64,000 bases of DNA from Pardosa pseudoannulata (lineage: Eukaryota > Arthropoda > Arachnida > Araneae > Lycosidae), in the NCBI GenBank assembly GCA_032207245.1, contig CM063506.1, positions 12,577,939 to 12,641,938 on the forward strand, read 5' to 3'. The position numbers and the translations under genes are program-made. This document shows, in pieces, positions 58,202-64,000 of the stretch. Numbering within the stretch: the stretch's first letter is position 1; the number at the start of each line of letters is the position of its first letter. The notes beneath the pieces are model-generated. The model did no database searches. It saw only the letters and a list, made by a program, of their open reading frames with translations, and was not told where the DNA came from.

Positions 58202-59395
58202 GTATTAGCACAAATAAAAGTATAATATATTCTTATAAAACAGAATATATTCACTATTTTTTCTTTTATAATAAGACAGTGAAAATTCTAACAAAAGAAG
58301 TATACCTGCCTTTGTTCTGTTATAGACTTGTTGCAGCAAATCTCTACGCAGTACAATCTTTCTTAAAAAATACATACTAATAAGGGACACACATTAATCG
58401 CACTGATTAACATTTCAATTAAGTCTAATTAAAAAAATAAAGCAAATATTTTTCAGGCAGAAAGTATTCTCCAAGTTCGAACCGATATGCTGCCCTATAT
58501 AATTTGCCGCCTCGATCGGGGGTTAAGGTCTGTGCCTTAGATCCGCTTCGGAAGGCCAGCTCTAGTAGTTTTGCAATATTAGACAAAACATAAAATGCCT
58601 CTACTCCTCTTCCCTCCTCCAACGCATTTTATTACAAAAGTTTCTTAAAGGATGCGGACTGTTGTGAAAACAGCGTATAAGAATAAAATAAATAATTAGT
58701 TTAGGAGTCTCAAAAACTTTCCAAACACTGATTACTAATTCTTATACCCATGAATTGCTTAAACAAAAATTAAATTTTGTTAAATTAAGACGAAATTTTC
58801 ACTGTATGTACGATGGTTAATTAAAAGGTAGGGTTCTAAAATCAAAAGTAAAACATGTGAATTTTATTTTATATAATCAAGGCAGATAATTGATAGTACA
58901 TACATTAGAGTTTTTCTTATATAGCCAGTTTAAGCAATTGTCCCTTCGTGAGAAGAGTATGTATGTCCCTTCCAGATAAAAATACTGTCTTTGCATATTC
59001 ACCTACATGTTTGTGAACTCATTTGAAACAAACCGTCGGAGTTCGAGGTGCTCATTCAAGAAAAAATGTAAATACTGAGAGTGAAAAAAGAAATGCTGAG
59101 AGCTGAGAAATTGGAGCGAGATCCGAGCTATAGGGAGTTTAGCCAACGATGTCTCAGTAAAACTACTTCAACTGCCTGGTAGTCTTCTGGGGTGTATATT
59201 TAGACATTTTTCTTCGAGATGATGGTTAAACTAGATTATCTAAGAAAAACCCTACCAGCTGCCCGTTATTTTTGTTACAAGGACATAAATAATTTTTTTC
59301 ATTGGAAAATAAATTTCGTTCTTAGAAAACATAAAAATTCTACAAAGTATTTTTTAGCTGTGTTTAAAAAGTATGCTAAACATTAATAGGCTAAC
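58202..59395. other. Intergenic, unidentified GC-richer patch and repeat R fragment
   Basis: 58475-58570 (TAATTTGCCGCCTCGATCGG, GATCCGCTTCGGAAGGCCAG) is unlike the background, and its minus frame shows no known motif. 59310-59395 matches repeat R in reverse orientation. Confidence 0.35.
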
Positions 59396-59399
59396 TCAA

Positions 59400-59720
59400 C
59401 AAACAAAGCCACATTCTCCCATTGCTGCTATATGCAGTTTATGGAGCTGCATTGGGCGCTATTTGCAGATATGTTTCTTTTCCTCTGTTACATTTATTTA
59501 TTTTCCTCTACTGTAATCGACCTTGTGAAGGAACTAAAGGTTTAAGTTGAAGAGAACAGGGAATGCAACGACCTCGGTGATGCCAAATCTATGCTCCCCG
59601 AGCTGCCAGCTGAGTTTAAGAGCACTGTTACACCGAAGCGACATAGACTGCCATCCTGACATGATATCCACAATCTAGAAGTGGCAGTTATATTTTGAAA
59701 ACCCTTTGTGTGTGGTCTCT
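59400..59720. promoter_or_regulatory. Complex non-repetitive island
   Basis: GCTATATGCAGTTTATGGAG, CTGCATTGGGCGCTATTTGC, CAACGACCTCGGTGATGCC and CCCCGAGCTGCCAGCTGAGT are of higher complexity than the background. Hox-like TTTATGG and the E-box CAGCTG are present. There is no open frame of note. Function is inferred only from composition. Confidence 0.27.
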
Positions 59721-60080
59721 CGGGAGTCTAGAGAGAAAAAAAATGTCCCATGAGGTGTAAAGAGAACTGGCTTATAAACTCAGGTGATAAAAAAACTACT
59801 TAGTAGCAGGAAACTGCTTCCCTTTAAGGTGCTTTTATTTTTGTTCATTCTTTGCATAGGGGTAGAATTCTCATGTTTCAAAAAAATTAAATTAAAACTT
59901 TATAAAATAACAAGTATTATATTTCTTTCCTTGCAAAAATTGCTTATGGTTTCTTTGAACTTTATAGAAGTATCATTGTCAATCTGTTCCTGAAAGCACG
60001 CCCCGATTAGGACTATTCGGGGAACTAGGCATCTTCTTACCTCTAACCTACTGTTAATTCAATGTATGGAAGGGGTGGTA

Positions 60081-60793
60081 CAGGGCCTTATTAAAGCACG
60101 GGCCAACTGGGCCTAGGCCCTGGGCTCCCTAAAACTGGGTACTTAATTATTAAATTTTAAATAATTTAATAAACAAAATTTGAAAATGTTTTTTGTTAAT
60201 TCTTCAAGTAATATATCATGAAACCTTATTCAGAAATTAAATAAAAACTGTTAAAATGTTGACAGTTATTACATTCAACATTTATAATATGAATCATTAA
60301 GAAAATAATTTACAAAATATTAAAAGAAAAAAACATTTATCTTACATATTATATAAAATAAATTAGTAATAAATTAAAAATTTCGGCCAGTTATAAAGAA
60401 ATATTAGCACTTTTTATTATATTTTGAAACTTAGATACAATTGTTATTTGCTGAAGAATTTTACTATTTTATTATTTTTTTCTCTTATTAATTTTGTCAT
60501 AAAATCTACGAATAGCTATTATTTGAAATCTTACCTATGCTATTTTATTTTATTTTTTATATAAAAACTTAATTGCAAGTGTTACAGTTTACATCCTTGA
60601 GGATATACAGATTTTTAGCATTCGACTGTACTACAAAGGTATGTAAACACAAAAAATTAATATAAACTTTCCTCCAAAAATATTCGTTTGTATCCTCTTT
60701 TATAAACTAATTTTTTTTTGCCTTGAAAGGAGGGTATGGAGGGCTCGAAAGACTATCAGGTCCTAAGTCCAACTTTGCCTTGATCGGACCCTG
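60081..60793. mobile_element. hAT MITE
   Basis: It begins CAGGGCCTTATTAAAGCACG and ends TTGCCTTGATCGGACCCTG. The flanking octamers GGGTGGTA and GGATGGTG agree at 6 of 8 positions. The 713-bp, AT-rich interior lacks a transposase. Confidence 0.75.
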
Positions 60794-60888
60794 GGATGGT
60801 GATAAAAAACAATAATGTTACCCTTAATTTCACACAGTACATATATAACGCATAAATTTTTTTTATATTTCATTTACATCTTCGGTAT

Positions 60889-61198
60889 ATAGTTTCTTCA
60901 TTAAAAATTTTTCTAAAATATCACGAGGAAAAAAATGAAATGAGATTTGGAGCCGTGCGATCTCGGAGGGGGGGGGAGACGTTTTTTGATAATTTCCACT
61001 TTTCGTTCATGAACATATTTTTGTTTAGTATTGACATTTTATATTAAATTACACAGCAACAATTTTATACAGTATCTAAATAATTATGGGATATAATACA
61101 GTTTAGAATATAGTTTCTTCATTAAAAATTTTTCTAAAATATCCCGAGGAAAAAAATGAAATGAGATTTGGAGCCGTGCGATCTCGGAAGTGGGGGGG
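60889..61198 (+). repeat. Duplication, unit about 220 bp, ending in G-runs
   Basis: The block TATAGTTTCTTCATTAAAAA to GAGCCGTGCGATCTCGGA is present at 60889-60968 and 61109-61188 with one or two differences. Each copy is followed by a run of 8-9 G. The second is immediately followed by a SINE tail. Confidence 0.88.
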
Positions 61199-61199
61199 G

Positions 61200-61290
61200 G
61201 ATTGGTTGGGAACACTACGGTCTACTTTTTTGCAACACAAGGGCTAATGAGACCGGGACCTACAGCTTAAAGCCGATTCCAAACGGCATT
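61200..61290 (-). mobile_element. Truncated SINE (main family)
   Basis: TTGGTTGGGAACACTACGGT to AGCCGATTCCAAACGGCATT matches the tail and body of the family on the minus strand. The tRNA-like head is missing. Confidence 0.8.
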
Positions 61291-61609
61291 AACGCCAATA
61301 AACTGTTGTCTGTTACTTAAATTAGAAGCCTCGCCTGAGGATCAGGTGAGCGAGAGGGGTTAAAAGCCTAAAGCCAACCGGATATCTATTGTCTACCTCA
61401 TTCAGAGTAAACATTTTCCCCTTTTACAATTTTTGAATGAAACAGTTGGTGTCCTGAAACATGAAATATTCTTTTGTGCTTCTAAGAAGTACAGTCTATT
61501 GACCTTTTGAGATTCGTATTCTAAACTTATTCTTATGAGTAACTTTGGTTACGGGGACTGGATTAGCAAAATTAAATTGTGTTTTACAAATCTATTTAAA
61601 AATTGAACG

Positions 61610-64000
61610 TTATTTGCAATATAGTTATGTGAAAGTACTGACAAATTCAGGGAGAAATATTAATAATTTTTAAAGTTTTAAACTATTAATTGCTTCAAAA
61701 GGGACTTAAATGAAAATATTCCATGCATTTGCTTTTATGTATATAAGGGTAATATTTTTATAAGATACTTTTTCGGTCTTAAAATGAAACATATATTGTC
61801 TTAAGCATTCGCTAGAAATATATTTAGAAAAAATAGTAAGAGTTAATAAAATATCTATTTTTCCAGTACAATACATGTATAATAATTATTTTAATTTCAA
61901 TAAGAATAGATTTTTTCTTTTCGACATACGTTAAGACGTAGACGGAGACGTACCTGGATACTTGGCATATAGGAGCTAGTAGCTCTATATCCATTGTATA
62001 TATTTAAATATGTGTCCACATTAATATGTTAACTCTAACTAAATCTTCCTTTATATACTTATAATGTAAATTTTCTTTAAATTTCAATGTGTGTAAATGT
62101 GTGTAATTTTAAATGTATGTAATCGTTAGAAATGTATTTGCGATGGTTAAAGTGCTTATAAAATCCGAAAATGTTTGTTTCAAAAAGAGTTTCAAGCAGT
62201 TATATATAATAACTAATTTGTCTACTGTGGTAATAGTTATAAAATTATAAAATGCTGGATATTAAAATACCCTCTTTGTTTTTTATTTTTAGTTACATTT
62301 CAAGATTTCGAAATTTCAGACAGATTTCATCTAGTTGAATGCATGTATTTGTATAACTTATAAACTATACTGAGAAGTACATTGGTGAGTGTAGCAACTA
62401 ACTATAACAAAGCTAGAAGGTTGAAACTGTAAAATTTATAATAAAGACTATTTATCTCTCAAGAGCAGTCTATTTGATTAATTTATAACTCATATACACT
62501 AAAGTACAAATAAGTCATTTTTAATTTTAATTAATGGCAAATTTTAGTTACATCACATACAACAATAAAAATATTACTATTCACTATCATTGATTTTAAG
62601 TTTCAATATTTTTTTAAATGTAGAAATTCGAATAGAATAAGTATATTACACTGGATTGATTGTTCTATATTGTGTATTTCTACGTTCTTCTATTATAGGC
62701 TGAAAGTTTGGTTTTAATAATCTTTTTAATTAATAGTTTTAAAAGTTTGAAGTTATTAAATACTTCAAAATGAACAGTAATGAAAATATTCCATGTGAGC
62801 CGCTTTTACGTATATTAAGGTTATTTTATATATGGAATACCCTTTTGTCATTAGAATAAAACTCATATGTTATCGTATGCATTAATTGGAAATATAGTTA
62901 GGAAAAATAATAATAGTTAAAGTAGGCATTTTTCCCTTATAAAATATGCATAACAATTCTTCTAATTTCACTAAGAGTAGGCCGAATGATGGCCGATTGG
63001 TTAGGGTGCTGGCCTTCGGTACCGGAGTTCGTGGGTTCGAATCCCACAGTGGCATGGATGTTCGTAGCAGTTCGGATTCGGCTTTAAGCTGTAGATCCCG
63101 GTCTCATTAGCCCTCGTGTTGCAAAAAGTAGACCGTAGCACTTCAAACCAAAAACCACTAAGAATAAATTTTTGCTGATCGAAATATATTAATTTTAACT
63201 AAACTTTACCTTTATACTCTATAAAGAAACTCATCTACGAATTTCGAAGGTATATGATCGATAGAAATTGGCTTGGGGTATATGAATTGCCTAGACAATT
63301 CAAAAATGTTTCAATAATTATTTAAAATAGTTATAAGTATTAACTGCATTGTCTGTTGCGGTAATAATTATTAAATTATAAGGTGGGTTGTAAAACACTC
63401 TCATTTCTCTTTATTCTTAGTTATATTTCACAATTCAGTAAGATAGCAATAAAGAACTTTTCAATTAAAGAACAAAATATATAAATTCAGAATTACAAAT
63501 ATCAAATTCAATTAAAGAACTTTGCAAATTTCATCTAGCTGAGCGTATGCATTTATATAACTTATAAACTATACTGAGAAATAAATCTGTAAATGTAGTA
63601 ACATAACTGTAACAAATTTAAAAGGTTAACATATTAATGATAACAATAAAAATTATTTATTCTTTAAGAGTGGTGCATTTAATCAATTTATAACTCATCT
63701 ACAATAAAATACAAAGAACTCATTTCAGCTTTGAATTTTAATTGCTGGTTAATGTAGGTGTGTTAAATACAACAATGAAGATATTATTTACTCTCATTGA
63801 TTTAAAACTATTTTAAATGCAGAAAACCGAATAGAATAAATATACATTATTTCAGTTGTCCTGTGTAGAGTATTTCTACATTCTTCTTTAATGGGCTGAA
63901 AGTTTGGTTTTGAAAATCGTTTTAAACAATCATTTTACAAGTTTTTAAAATAATAATTTTAAAAGTTTTAAATTTTTAATTGCTTCAAAGGAAATATTGC
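61610..64000 (+). repeat. Tandem array, unit about 1.07 kb, running off the window
   Basis: Corresponding landmarks are GAAAATATTCCATG at about 61713 and 62783, ATAACTTATAAACTATACTG at about 62354 and 63557, and GGCTGAAAGTTTGGTTTT at about 62699 and 63892. A third unit starts near 63955 (AGTTTTAAATTTTTAATTGC). The second unit is longer mainly because a SINE interrupts it. Units are diverged (roughly 75-80% by eye) and have no open frame. Confidence 0.85.
62981..63155 (+). mobile_element. tRNA-derived SINE, best-preserved copy
   Basis: The complete head has an A box (TGGCCGATTGGTTAGG) and a perfect B box (GGGTTCGAATCCC). The tRNA-like part is about 73 nt. It is flanked by CACTAAGAGTA (62969-62979) and CACTAAGAATA (63156-63166). 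It is inserted in unit 2 of the 1.07-kb array, so it is younger than the array duplication. Confidence 0.92.

Noticed and set aside
62981..63053. Possible functional tRNA gene
   Set aside because: Good A and B boxes, but the tRNA-like part continues into the SINE body and is flanked by target duplications.

Overview
The window is AT-rich animal nuclear DNA. It is almost gene-free and packed with DNA-transposon remnants, tRNA-derived SINEs, local tandem duplications and long CA/TA microsatellites. This suits a large, repeat-rich arthropod genome. I favour an arachnid, probably a spider, but no single sequence here proves that. Nothing bacterial (operons, Shine-Dalgarno sites) or CRISPR-like is present. 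Most open frames in the window are chance frames in AT-rich DNA.

There is one convincing host gene, on the minus strand at about 51.8-52.7 kb. It encodes a secreted or GPI-anchored GAS1-like protein with a signal peptide and two 10-cysteine GDNF/GAS1 modules. The exon ends at a near-perfect splice donor (51788), and GC-rich promoter-like sequence lies directly upstream (52663-52960). Intron 1 would run to lower coordinates. A second, weak candidate is an isolated exon-like stretch near 44.82-44.92 kb.

Mobile elements explain much of the rest. Three pogo/Tigger families with TA target sites are present: family A at 4.5, 12.8 and 20.4 kb; family B as an inverted pair at 54.0 and 57.4 kb; family C at 40.6 kb with a transposase C-terminal remnant. 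Two elements flanked by TTAA look piggyBac-like (6.9 and 23.3 kb). A third family with long terminal inverted repeats occurs twice, at 8.6 and 36.4 kb in opposite orientation. hAT elements or ends lie at 5.5, 27.4, 31.6, 32.9, 42.1, 45.2 and 60.1 kb; two of these have perfect 8-bp target duplications. There is a Tc1/mariner remnant near 1 kb, an abundant 175-180 bp tRNA-derived SINE (including a SINE-in-SINE-in-SINE nest at 11.9-12.4 kb), a second longer tRNA-derived SINE family at 35.7 and 55.8 kb, and a tRNA-headed, LTR-like unit at 57.05 kb.

Local duplications are frequent, with units of about 150, 220, 300, 420, 435 and 1070 bp; the largest array runs off the right edge of the window. Several perfect inverted repeats with 3-13 nt loops stand out. 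Islands of GC-richer, complex, non-repetitive sequence (3.4, 9.6, 24.4, 25.5, 33.6, 37.8, 39.8, 56.4 and 59.5 kb) are the best candidates for conserved regulatory DNA. No sequence here demonstrates a wholly new biological system. The most unusual points are the C-terminal extension of the GAS1-like exon, the stop codon shared by both Tigger-B copies, and the internal repetition of terminal motifs in the TTAA elements.
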